Part shown: positions 47,846-59,906 of the stretch, one piece after another
Layout: each line of letters starts with the position of its first letter
How positions within the stretch are numbered: position 1 is the stretch's first letter
DNA from: Blastomyces gilchristii SLH14081
Lineage: Eukaryota > Ascomycota > Eurotiomycetes > Onygenales > Ajellomycetaceae
Direction of reading: 5' to 3'
NCBI RefSeq assembly: GCF_000003855.2
Contig: NW_003101678.1
Location: 124,001-188,000 of the forward strand
Length of the DNA stretch: 64,000 bases
Notes under the pieces: generated by a model
Seen by the model: the letters and a program-made list of their open reading frames with translations, nothing else
Databases searched by the model: none
Told to the model about the DNA's origin: nothing
Made by a program: the position numbers and the translations under genes

Positions 47846-48879
47846 ACAACTATAAAATCAGTATACCTCAAGGTCTGACTGAGCCTTTGATCCCTGCACA
47901 GTGAGATATATTAAATATAGTTTTAATACCTCAATATTCAATAGATTCTGCAAGGGATTGAGAACAGCAACACTAGATTTCTATTGAATTTGAGAATTAA
48001 CTCTATATTGATATAATCATTGATAAAGTCTTCTATTTTGAGATATAAATAATCAGTTCCTCTACATCCCACTGACAATATTTATATTATTATGTAGAAA
48101 CAGACTTATATTCTCTATAATATCAAGACTCTGAAGAGAGAAAGTCTTGATAGAGAGTATACAGTAGTGCATATCTTAGCAGTTTCTATCTCATTCTTCT
48201 ACAGCAGTTAATACAAAAAAAAAGATCTTAGAAATAATTTTTTACTTCTCTTGAAAAAAGTAAGATGTTTTTCTCTGAGTTTTACATAATATTCTTACAA
48301 AGAATTAAAAACAGAGCTGTTTTCTATCATAATTTTATATTCTTTTAAATAAGAATTACTTTTTCAGTGACTGAAGAGCTTTCATTAATACTTAATTCTT
48401 TTTTACACTCTTTATTAACTGATTTGAGTTGCACACTTGTTGTGTGAGAAGAATTGAATGATTTAGAATAAAATTGAATAGTTTTAATCAATTTCTCTGT
48501 AAAAAATTGATTTATTTTTTGTCAGTTTTTCTCTCAAAAACTGTCATATCATCTGATTTATTATCAATTGATATCATACTTTTTCTCACTATATCCTAAG
48601 AAAGAGATTGTAAAGATTTTATTGATTTATCTCAAAAATCAATTTTAGTTTATTAGATTCTCTTCAAAAATCTAACCTAGTTACTGAACTAGTGTGAAAA
48701 AAATCAGGTGTTTTATATATAAAAGTCTTTTATTCTTCTTTTGAAACAGTCTAATCAACTTTTCAATTGAAAACAGACTTAGAAACCTCTTAATTGAAAA
48801 AGTCTGACTAACTTTTCAAAAGAGTTCAATATATATCTCAATTGAAACAGTCTGATCAACTTTTCATTGAGTGAGAAAA

Positions 48880-50478
48880 ATGAGTTCAAAAATACACTCA
48901 GTTGATGTGGAAAAAGATGCTTTCTCAAATGCTATTTCTGAGATTGAAATTCTGAAGAGAAGAAAGAAAGAAGAAATAAAGAAATAATAAGTTCTTGAAA
49001 TACAGAAACTTGAAAAAGTAAGCAAGATTCTTGAAAAGCAGTGTCTGAGTGAGATAAATAAAGAAGTTCTGTTAATTCTTCATGCTCAGAATAGACAACT
49101 ACAGAAGATGATCAAGTTCAAACTCAGAATTTCAAACATAGTTAAAAAAACATTGAAAATTCCTAGTACAATCACTGACTTTTCATCTTACTCTTCTTTC
49201 TTCTTTTCTGCTTCTTCTTCTTTGAATCAGAAGAAAATGTATGCTCAAGCAGCTGAATCTGCTGTCTCTAAACCTGCTATCTCAAAACATGCTCAAAATC
49301 CTGAGAAAACTGAGAAGAATAATACTCATACTTCTATTGATAGAAAAGTAGAGAAAAAAATATAAAAGAAGAAAAACTTTCAAATCTCTAGAAATAGAAG
49401 ACTTATTCTCAAAGTCTCAAACCAGAACATCTTGCAAAGAAACAAGCTAAATTCAAATCTCATTTTCAGAATCAGAAATGAAATTAATCAGCAGTTCTTT
49501 TCTCAGTTAATAACTGATATTGAAGTTCAAAAACCAGTTATAGCTTCAATTGAGTCATTCTTCTTTGAAAACTCTATCATTCTGACTACAATGTCTGAAT
49601 TCAGTGCAGAATTCCTTATTGAGAATGAGAATCTCTGAAAATCAGCAGTAGAATCTTTGTTAAACATAAAAATTCTATCTGAGAGAGATGAAAAGTGAAA
49701 CAAATTCATTCTTTATAATATTTCAGTTGAAATTTTTGACTGTGAAGAAGGAATGCTACTTCTCAAAAATGAATTAGAAGAATACAACTCTATTCAACTG
49801 AGAAAAGAGCCTGTATGACTAAATTCAATTAAGTTCAGACAAAGCAGAAGAAATGCCTCTGTTCTAGTATATATAAAAACACTTGAACAGTCAAAGATCT
49901 CTGAAGTAAGAGTGACAGATTTGAAAATGAGAGTTCATGAATATAAAGACTTAAGAATGAATCTCAAAGCTCAAACACAGTGTTCAAACTGTCAAAGATA
50001 TGAACACTTTACAATCTTCTATTTCAGGGACTCAAAATGTGCATTCTGTGTCAGAGATCACAAAACTAGTGAGCATAAATGTGAATCATGCTCAAAAAGA
50101 GATGAAATATGTCAACACATCCTGCTTAAGTACTCTAATTGCAAAGAAAAACATGCATCTAGCTCAAAAGAATGTATGTTTACTCCTAGAACTCAAAAGA
50201 ACTGGAGAAAAGATGAAGCTCAAAGTCAATTTAGAACTGAAGAGAAGAGTCAAGCCAGTAGATTTATAACTGTAAGCTTAAAAAGAAGAAACTCTGAACT
50301 ATCTAAATCTTCAAACTTCAATTCTCTAGCTAAATGTAAACAGAATTTGAATCCTCAAACTTCTGTTAAGATTAAAGAATTGAGAAATGACTCTGGTGAT
50401 AAACTAGATATAATACAAGCAGTTGAGATCCCTACTTTTCAAAATAGTTATAATCTACTATCTGATGATAGTGACTAG
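48880..50478 (+). pseudogene. LINE 2 ORF1 (gag-like, zinc knuckles), interrupted by RIP-type stops
   Basis: A single frame runs from the ATG at 48880 to the TAG at 50476-50478 (532 codons) if its internal stops are ignored. They are TAA where Gln and TGA where Trp are plausible. The N-terminal part is Lys/Glu-rich and probably coiled. The middle has an RNA-binding-like stretch. At about 49980-50190 there are three cysteine clusters (CSNCQRYEHF, CAFCVRDHKTSEHKC, CSNCKEKHASSSKEC), the zinc-knuckle array of LINE gag proteins. The product would coat element RNA. The part from 49912 to 50478 is still open. Confidence 0.82.
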
Positions 50479-50565
50479 ATTCTACTCTATCTCTACTCTC
50501 TTTTAGTATGAATATACAACAAAAATAACAAAAAAAGTTTAAAAACTCTTTAAAAATCACATTTA

Positions 50566-53500
50566 TTCAAAATAATGTGAATAGAAACTTAAATTATATT
50601 TATTCTTATCTTCAAATTGCATTTGAATAAAAAGTTGATTTTGTACTACTTCAGGAACTGAATTTTAATCTCCATCAAGAAACTCTATAATTGCAGGAGA
50701 TTTCAATGCACATCATCCCTGGTGGAATTCAGAATGCAAGAGAGCAGTGAGAGCTGATAATCTGATTGAATGAACCTTTGAGTATTCAATAGATTTGGTT
50801 AATAAGTCTGATCAACAAACATTCTTTAGAAAAGGCATGAAACAGAAGTCTATTATAGATCTAACTTCATGTCGCAAAATCTAATGAGAAGCAGACTTAT
50901 AAACTGAGTTATTATCTTGCAGGAGACATCAGAATCAGGCCATGAGAGTATTCACTTTAATATTGAACTGAGTGAAAAACAAATGAGTGAAAATCCTCTT
51001 CTCTCTAATCAGTATAACTTTGAAAAAGCTGATTGAAAAGCAGTTGAAGAAAGCATAAAACTGTTAAAATCTGAAAGACAGAATGAGCTATATTGGAATT
51101 CTGGTCAAGATATCTCAAATGAAATGCTTGAGAATAGAGTGAAGCTTATTACATCTATTATTTTAACAAGTGTTAGAGATAATATTTCAAAGAGAAAATC
51201 TTCTGAGTATTTAAAACCTTGATGAAATGAGAATATCTCATCTAAAAGAAAAGAATTAGCTACTGCTAGAAGAGATTGAAAGAATGATGTAATATCTGAT
51301 GAAGAGTTCAAAGCTGTCAGAAATGAATACTTTTCAGATATTAAAAGAGCTAAAACAGACTGCTGAAATAAATTCCTTAAAAAAGCACAAGAAAAGAAAG
51401 TTTTTAAAGCTTTTAACTATACTAAAACAAGAAGTGTAGCAAAACTTCCAGCCTTAGAATATAAGTTTCAGAATGAATCATATACAGCAAACTCTTTTGA
51501 GAAAAAATGTCAAGCTTTTATAAGAATTCTCTTTCAGAACTCATCAGATTCAGATTCAGATTCAGAGAAAGAGAATATATCACTTCTCAACTACATTGAT
51601 GAAAATGACTGAGAATGGCCTGATCTTACACAAGATGAATTAGAGTCAGCTATCTTCTCAAGTTCTGTTAAAACTGCTGCAGATCCTGATTCAATTAATC
51701 ACTTGATTATTCAAAATACATATTCCTACTTAAAGAATGAATATTTTGAGCTCTTTTTTAAATCTCTTAAAAAATGAATATCATTCTGAGTGCTGAAGAG
51801 AAGTCACTGGAGTGATTCTTACAAAATCTAATAGAAAAACTTCAATTCCTAAGTCATATAGAGTAATATCTCTATTGAACTGTCTAGGAAAGGTTTTAGA
51901 AAAGATAATAGCTACTTGACTATCTTTTATAAGCTCTATAGATGATTCTCTTTTATTCAGTGAATAAATGAGAGATAGAAAACAGTGTTCTGCAATTGAC
52001 ACTGTTCTCTCAGTTATTCATGATATTTAAATAATAAAGCATGAGAGTCTGGTCTCAACTGCAGTTTTTATTGATATAAAAGAAGCATTTGATCATGTTT
52101 CAAAGTCAAAGTTAATTCAGACATTGAAGATATTAAAACTGTCACTTTCTCTAATAAAATGAGTTAACTGTTTTATATCTAAAAGAATTATACAACTCTT
52201 CTTTGATGAAATAAAATAAGACAAGACTGAGATAAAAATAGAAGTATCACAGAGATCTTCAATCTCACTCATTTTATTTATAATATACACTGTATATCTA
52301 TTCAAAAATAGAAATATGAGAATAGTGTGATCTCTGAGTTATATGGATGATATTGATCTAGTCTACAGCTCAAAAACTATCAAAGAGAATTTGAAAGTAA
52401 TTGAAGAAGCTGCAAAGAAAATCTTTGTTAGAGTAGATATCAATCAAATTCAATTTGATATGAATAAAACTGAGTTAATTCATTTCTTTTCTAGATTCAA
52501 TGAGAAAGAACTATCTCTAACTCTTTTAAATAGAGAGATTAAACCCAGTGTAAATGTCAAATGATTAGAAGTATAATTAAACTCCAAGTTGAATTTTAAA
52601 TATCACATTCAACAAAGAACTGTCAAGACAGAAAGACTATTGAACAACATAATCAGACTATCAAATACAGAGAGAGGTCTATTCTTCCAGGCTATGAGAC
52701 AGTTATATATAGCCTGTATTACATCAGTAGCTGATTATGAAGTTCAAGTTTGATGAAATAATCAAGAGAATTTCACTGAACTCTTTCAAAGTCTGTAAAA
52801 CAGAGCCTTGAGAAGAATTCTGAGAGCATTTAAATCATCTTCTATTAAAGCAATGAAAATTGAAGCTTCAATTCCTTCTCCTGCTATTAGATTTGAAAAG
52901 GCCTGTATGAACTATGCTCTGAGAGTTGTAAAGATGAGCTCAAATCATATAATCAGAGAAAGAGTCTCTTCTTCATTTTCATCAATTAACTTCAGAAATG
53001 AACTGGATTGAAATAGATTTCTTGATTGAAATGAAAATAATTCTTCAAAGAAAATGTCTTCTCAATTATACAGACTATGCTCTCTGATTAAAAATCAATT
53101 TTCTTCTTTAAATGTTGAAAAAGTTAATCATAAGAAGTTATCTCTCTGAAGAGAAGAGCTTGAATCTCTTATAGACTTATAAATAAGTGAACTATCAAAA
53201 GAGAAAGAATATGAACAGTATTTGAAGAGAATTTCTACAATTAATATAAAAGACTCTATTCTGATTTATTCAGATGACTCAAAAAATGAGAACTTGAATA
53301 AATTAGACACAGACATTGCTTATACTGAAGATAATATCAATTTTATCTCAGATTTCTGAAATCTAGGCTATGAATGTGAAGTCTTTGATGCTGAACTATT
53401 TACAATAGTGAAAGCTTTCAAACTCATTGAAATAAAATCTCATAAAAGAGGAAATTGTTTGAAAGAGGTATGAATATTCTCTGATAGTCAAGCTGCTTTA

Positions 53501-54193
53501 AAAAGACTTAGAAATAGTCAGATTTATAATGATCAAATGAATCTTGAACTGATCTTAAACTCTGTTTTAAAAATTCAAAAGAGAAGAACATCAAAGCTGA
53601 TAATTCATCTGCACTGAGTTCCTGCTCATATAAATATTCATGACAATGAATTGGCTGATTCAGCTGCAAAAAAGAGTGCAGAATTAAGCAGATCTATTTA
53701 AAAAATTATGTTCTGGTCTTTTATAAAGAGAAAAATAAAAGAATCTTGTTTAGACAAGTGAAATGAAAGCTGGCACAAACAAAAGAAGAGTATACATTAT
53801 TCAAGATTTGAAACAAAACCCAAGTGGAAATCTTGTTCAATTAAATGTAAAAAGAAAATATGCTCATCTATAATACAGCTGAAACTAGAACATGACTATT
53901 TCAAATCTTATATACAAAGATTTGATGATGAATTTGACTCAATAGAATGCTTATTCTGCAATATCAATGAGAATTCTGAGTATATTGTAATGCACTGTGC
54001 ATTATACAATAGTCTCAGAGTCAGATTGAAAGAGAAGTATGATTTAAATCAATTAAATATGAGATTCTTATTCTCAATTGAGACAGGAATTAAATACTTA
54101 ATAGACTTTCTATCAGAAACTCAAGCAGCTACAAGAAAATGGCTAAATTCAGAATTATCTGAATATGAAGAGGAGAAAATCAACCAGATATAG
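50566..54193 (+). pseudogene. LINE 2 ORF2 (endonuclease, RT, RNase H, zinc finger), mutated
   Basis: The endonuclease start (KVDFVLLQE) at about 50630-50656 is followed almost at once by its distal part (IIAGDFNAHHPWWNSEC) at about 50685-50735. The roughly 100 residues normally between them are missing. RT runs about 51600-52560, with the catalytic SYMDDIDLVYSS box at 52340-52376. RNase H starts near 53265 and a C-terminal CxxC...H...C finger is near 53955. The last 200 bp are open to TAG 54191-54193. Loss of the endonuclease middle plus many TGA/TAA stops means no activity. Confidence 0.83.
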
Positions 54194-54484
54194 TCTGTTA
54201 AAACAGCTATATACTATCTTTTAATAATTTATTTTGTTACAGTCTTTCTTTACTTTATCTTTTTCTTTCAATTTCTTTCTGTCTATCTATTTAATATGTC
54301 TATCTTTAAGACTGTGTTCTCTTTTCCTTTGTCATGATACTGTCAAATGGTTTCAAAGTATCAGAAGATGTTAAAACACTGCAATTTGTAAACAGTTTTT
54401 GTATTCTGAGCTGGAATTTTCTGATTTTGCATATCTGAAATTGATGAATGTATAATAGTTAACTTTACAGATATAGGAAAAACC

Positions 54485-54505
54485 CTGAGAACTAAAAGTT
54501 CTCAG
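54485..54505 (+). other. Perfect 3' hairpin of LINE 2
   Basis: Stem ctgagaac / gttctcag (8 bp) with loop taaaa, about 40 bp before the (AAT)n tail. 3' stem-loops are recognised by the RT in some LINEs. Confidence 0.65.
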
Positions 54506-54633
54506 GTAGATGTCATAGTCTCTGACTGCATACATCTATAATTGAAGAATAATAATAATAATAATAATAAAAAAGAGTGTAGATGAATCTGTAGAGATTA
54601 TATCAAGATAGATTATTTATATCATTATTCTTC

Positions 54634-57600
54634 TTACACCTTGATGATATTTAATATATCAACTAGGCCTAGCATTCTGACGAATTCTGTATGTTTCTGG
54701 CGCGGCAGAGCCTTAATGAGGCCATCCGCTGGCATCTGAGCTGTAGGCACTCAATCAACTGTAATATCGCCGGATTGAACATGTTCTCAGAGCCAGCTTT
54801 CATATATATCAATATGGCAGAGCTTCATGATTATAGAGAGGTCTTTCTTCATAAGAATGTTAACAGTTTGATGATTATTGCATTGAATACAGATCTTGTG
54901 ACCAGATTTAAATTAAATATGTTGAAAGAACCTATCTCATCAGATAGACTTCTTGCCAGTCTGTGAGATAGTAACAAGCTCAGCTTCAGTGATAGAAGTA
55001 GTTATAATTATCTGTCTATTTGATTTCCAATCAACAGTTTCACTGAATAGTTTGAAGATATATTCTTGTATAGAGTGATGATCTGAATTATCTGTAAAAG
55101 AGACATCACTGACAGCTTTAATGATATCAGGTTTGAGATTAAGTTGTAGAGATCTGTCAACATTATCATCATATTAAATAGCAAGATTCTTTATATTGTG
55201 TAGATAAGATATTATTTCATTCATCTCTGATGAGTGATGTTCTGATGAATTTATTATGAACATAGCTAGTTTATTCACTGCATATATAATATCAGAGTGA
55301 GTCATCACTGCTGAGTAGATGCAGAAGCTGATATATTGTTGATAATGATGAATTTTTGTGAGTATGACTGACTCATTAAAAGGCTCTAATGAAGCATCAG
55401 TTAGTGAGGTATAGGTCTTACAGGCATGTGTGAAATGATATATATCAACTATCTTATCAATATAGGTATTCTGACATAGCCAGAGCTTCAAGTTGAGATG
55501 ATTGCATATTATTCATATATTGAGAAATCATTTCAAATCTTTCATCTGTCAAATCTTGTAGATGTTTTTAAGATCTTTGATTAGTTGATCTCTTTCTTTC
55601 AAATCTTCTCTTTGTGATAGAATGATAATATCATTTACATAGAAGAAGATAATTAATCAATTATTAGAGAAGAGACATCAATTCTCTGATATAGAGATGA
55701 AGTTTAGTATTCTCAATGTTGAAGATAGTTCATTTAACCAGAGAAGGAATAATCTGTGTAATTCATATAGTGCTTATAGAAGTTTTAGTATATGATTTAT
55801 ATGCTTCAAATTTTACATTCTCTTTAACTTTTATCATTCATCAGATAGTTTCACATATACTAGCTCATTGATATCACTATTAATGAAGGCATTGATTTCA
55901 TCTAGCTGTTTCACATCTAGATTAAATGCTGCTGTTAGAGCTAACAAGATTCAGAGATCTCTGACAGCTAGTGTGTGAGCTTTTATAGTGAGATCTGTGA
56001 TTGATTGAAGATCTTCATGTACACAGATACAAGCTTTGTATTTCAAAAGAAATCCTTTATCATCAAATTTGTAGATGAATACTCATTGTAGAGAGATAAC
56101 TGAGACATCTCTCTGTGATCTGCTAGTAATTTCATATGTATTCTGCAGAGATATACTATCTCATTCCTGCTTAACAGTGTTCTCAAATTCTTTGCAATGT
56201 GAATGTTTTTCAATATCTGCTCAGTGATTCAGTGAATCTGACAGTTGAGATCTATGAATTCTTGAAGTTAGTATAAATGCTGTTGCTGTAGATGTATTGT
56301 TAATAACAGTAAAACCAGCATTAGAAAATAAATTTTGAGACTTGTAGAAGTCTGTATATGAATATGAATAAGAGAATGCATCATTGATCATTCAATAAGA
56401 ATTGTCTTTAGTATTTGCAACTGTCACAAGGTGAGCAGCTCTGCATTTTCATGTTCTGCAGTCTTCAATGATATTAGCTTCATTGAAGTCAGCACTGATA
56501 TTATGAGCTCTAGATGCAATGTTTCATGTACAATTATTTATCACAGCTGAATGAGTATTAATATCAACATTGAAATCTGTTGACTCTGGCGTTGAATCTG
56601 ATGTAGAAAGAATTGAAACATTATAATGATTATACTTATTATTTTCCTTCTCTATTTTTTCGGAGCTTTGAGCATTTTCTTCAGAGTGGAAAACATCAAT
56701 ATCTGCAGTATCTATAATCTCATCTAATTGATTGATAGAAGTAGCTGTCATTGATGATTCTTGAACTTTCTTATTTAGAAGCTTCATCTTCTTAAATACT
56801 CAATCTCTTAGTTGTCTTTCAATGTACAGATCTTCAGAGTTGAATTTCCTATTCTCATCAAACATCATATCTCTTACTCTTATCACCTGTTCTAAGTGTG
56901 AAATTCAAATTTGATAGATGTTTGTAGAATTATATTCAACTAGATATTCAATATATGCTCAGAGATCTAGCTTCTGAGAGTGATTTCTATTGAGAACTTC
57001 ATTCAGTATCTTTACATAGATGTGACATTTGTAGATTTGTAGATGAGTGTAGAAGTGAGATTTGATCTGTAGAAATTCTTTCAATACTCACAGAGATGAC
57101 TTTCAATCTAGGATTCTAGTAGGGGTTTGATTCACAAGATAGATAGCAGTAAGTGCAATCTCAGAGAAAAGTAATTGTGACAGAAGGAATTCTATCTGTA
57201 GAGTTCTTGTCTTTGTTATTAATATTGCTTCTACTCACTCTGCTACATCATTTTACTCATGAATATACTCTGAAGAATACTTCATCTCTAGGTCTTCATT
57301 ATTCACTTAATTTATGAAGTCATTTGTCTTCTTGACTGCTGTATCATTGTTAATATGAATGATCTTTGTAGTACAGTTGAATTGACATTTAATTCAGTTG
57401 ATAGCTTATCTAAGATATTTGAGATCTAACATGAAGATGTCTAGATATTTGATTTTTCACATTAGATAGATAACAGAGTTTGCAAAGCTTTCTAAGCTTA
57501 TTCACAGCATCTTCTTAATAAGTGATTTGAACACCAGTTGCATCATTTACAAGCTTTTGAATGGCGATTTTTGAAGAATGTTCTAATCTCTTATATTATG

Positions 57601-59300
57601 TAGACTGTGTAGCTATAGAGATCTTAGGTTTTTGAGAAGGTTTTGTAGAAGTGTGTATTGACTGATTAGAAGAAGAATTTGTAGAAGTTGAGAAATTTAA
57701 AGATATTATTTTTTTAGATATAGTAATGTTAGAAGTGTGAGATGTGATAGCTGCATTGACTTCAGTAGTGAATTTTTCCAATATAGTTGAGAAAACAGTT
57801 ATATCACTATATTCTATAACTAGCAACCTCTCAAATACTTTAACATGTGTAAAGATTGTATTATCTGTGTATTTTTATAATCTGAAGTCTTTTTCATCAT
57901 AATAGATGCCTTCTATATGAAAACACAGTTTTCATGCAATGATATTTGTATGAAAATTCAGAATATAAGCTGTGTTGATGAGATTGACATTGAACTACTT
58001 TTCTGCTTCATTTATCATGATAGTTCTAACAGTTTCATAATCTTCAACTTTAGTGCTGGAATTGCCTGTATAGACTTCCACGTTCGTGTTCACAGGTGTA
58101 AAGAATAGAAAATGTATTCAATTATTGCATATATACTGTTCCACACCAGTATCAAAGATCCAGAAGTTTCAGAGATAGAAGCAAGAATTTGAAGAGTTCA
58201 TCAATATTTTTCAGATCTGTTAATTGATAGATTGATTATCAATAGATTGAGAATCTGATTGCTTTAGAAACATTCCTTCTAGAACTGCTTCATTGACATC
58301 TATCATATCTGTATTTGTAGATGAATTTCTAGATATCGCATGATCAATGTGTCTCTTCAATTCTTGATTTTTAAGAGCTTGATCAATCTGAGTTCTCTTC
58401 TCTCTGTTTTCCTTTCATTCAGGTGGCTTCCTTGATGAATTGAGATAGTAGCACTGAGTGTATCAGTGACGGGCTTCACAGATGCAGTTTCTAAATGTCA
58501 CTGATAATGAGAATTACTGAGATCTTTCATTAAGAGTAGTGAAGTTCATAGGTTTATCTTCTTTGAGAATACTCATTTCTCTATACTGTTTCTTAAAGTC
58601 CTTAACTAACTCTATCAAAGATATGACATCTTTATCATGTCAGACATTCTTAGTTCATGCTTGTATATAACCTGCATTAAAAGCTAGGTTCATATTTAAG
58701 AAGTCTTTCTTTAAGTTGAACTGTTCAGCTATATCTGTCTCTTTAATATTATCTTTGATAAGTGATCAGTCATTTAATCACTTCTCTATACCTTTATTTT
58801 TCAGTGCTTTGCAGAGATCATAATATTGAGTTCTTACATTATCTTGATAGTCTGTGATTGTAAGAGAGAGATAATCTCTTAATGAATGAATAATCTTCTT
58901 CACATCATCATTCTCACTGTGTATATGTTGTAGCTCTGTGACATTCACTGTTCTTTATATAACATCTTATATCTTTGTCATATCTTCATTCAATTTCTCA
59001 TATTTCATATATTTGATTTTCCATACAGTGATCTTGATATCATATGCTATCTTGACCTCTGTGATGACTTCTTCTGAACACTCAGGTTTCAGAGGTTCTT
59101 CTAGTTCAGAGAAGATATTGAGTTTATCAAGATTGATGAAGTCTGATATCTTCTTGTCCTTTGCATATTCTAGCATATGCTTGTATCAAAGTTTCCAATC
59201 TTCAGAAATGCTAAGATGTATGATTGCACTAGACATTGTCTTATCTGTCATATCGGTTATATTGAATGGATTGAGGAATCGGTTCAAGTATTTGAGAATA
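54634..59300 (-). pseudogene. Copia element 2 Gag-Pol, inactivated
   Basis: Minus strand. The gag segment (59176-58967) has a copia-type KYEKLNED helix. A CxC...H...C knuckle lies near 58490 (CICEARHWYTQC). Protease DTG is near 58150 (FDTGVEQYICNN). The integrase zinc-binding part is near 57500. A Ser/Thr-rich spacer occupies 57826-56524. The RT end at 55491-55174 reads MTHSDIIYAVNKLAMFI. The last part, about 54760-54634, is unmutated and reads PTAQMPADGLIKALPRQKH, with the stop at 54634-54636. The start of gag is uncertain. It is full of TAA/TGA at Gln/Trp positions. Confidence 0.85.
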
Positions 59301-59590
59301 TGATCAGAATTCGGGGTGTATAACAGTTGAGTATATCAGAACATATATGAGTGAGAATCTATTATCTTAGTTCAAATGATAGTTATCAGTTTGAATGAGG
59401 ATTGCAATTGATGTATCGCGCTTCTCTTCAGATACTGCTTACTGGGAATCGGATATAACAGTCAAGTAGTTTGAACTGTATACAAATGAGGATCAATCAT
59501 CTCAGTTCAAATGATTGTTGTCAAATTCAAATGAGAATTGAGATTGATGTATCGTGCTTCTCTTCAGATGCTGCTTACTGAGCTTATAAC

Positions 59591-59858
59591 TGTCAGAATG
59601 AGTATCACAGATAAATATATTAAAGATATATAAATCTTATATGTATCAAGATCTGCTTGTTATATTATCTATGCACTATTTAATATATCTATTTCATACA
59701 AAAGATAGAGCTATTTATAGTAAAATATATGTGCGAGCCAAGAGAGCTAGCATAAGTGAGTATTAGACAAGTGTTGTAGTAAGCTGATAATGATGAGAAA
59801 TATTGTAGTAATACGATGTTGATGACGTTCAGTAGTGTATAACCTCTTTTTCCTGACA
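59591..59858 (-). repeat. 5' LTR of copia element 2 (268 bp)
   Basis: Matches 46869-47136. Next to it on the minus strand the sequence gttataagctcag looks like a tRNA-half primer binding site, with TTAT-AGCTC as in other copia elements. Confidence 0.9.
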
Positions 59859-59863
59859 GATCT

Positions 59864-59901
59864 ATATATTATACCAATCTATTCAGCGTAGACCTTTTAT
59901 A
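59864..59901 (+). repeat. 3' LTR of gypsy element 2, last 38 bp
   Basis: Continues from aagacct at 46868 as atatattataccaatctatt...ccttttata and is followed by the target duplication ATAAG. Confidence 0.9.
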
Positions 59902-59906
59902 ATAAG

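Larger units (their letters stand above)
47211..54568 (+). mobile_element. Tad1-like LINE with both ends, 7.4 kb (LINE 2)
   Basis: The target duplication aaaaaagagtgt is at 47199-47210 and 54569-54580. The element has a balanced-composition 5' region with tandem monomers, ORF1 (48880-50478), ORF2 (about 50566-54193), a 3' region with a perfect hairpin and an (AAT)n tail. It is the only copy here with both ends and the best reference for LINE 1, 3 and 4. Its endonuclease carries an internal deletion, and all ORFs have stops. Confidence 0.92.
46869..59858 (-). mobile_element. Ty1/copia element (copia element 2) inserted in a gypsy LTR
   Basis: LTRs of 268 bp at both ends. Target duplication gacct (46864-46868) and gatct (59859-59863, one C-to-T). 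Its genes read on the minus strand. It contains LINE 2 (47211-54568) between the pol stop and the 3' LTR. Confidence 0.92.
37807..59901 (+). mobile_element. Ty3/gypsy chromovirus (gypsy element 2), carrying LINE 1 and copia element 2
   Basis: The target duplication ATAAG is at 37802-37806 and 59902-59906. The 3' LTR is in two pieces, 46618-46868 and 59864-59901. They sum to 289 bp, exactly the 5' LTR length, once copia element 2 is removed. The internal region is also split by LINE 1 at 42390-45773. Confidence 0.92.
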
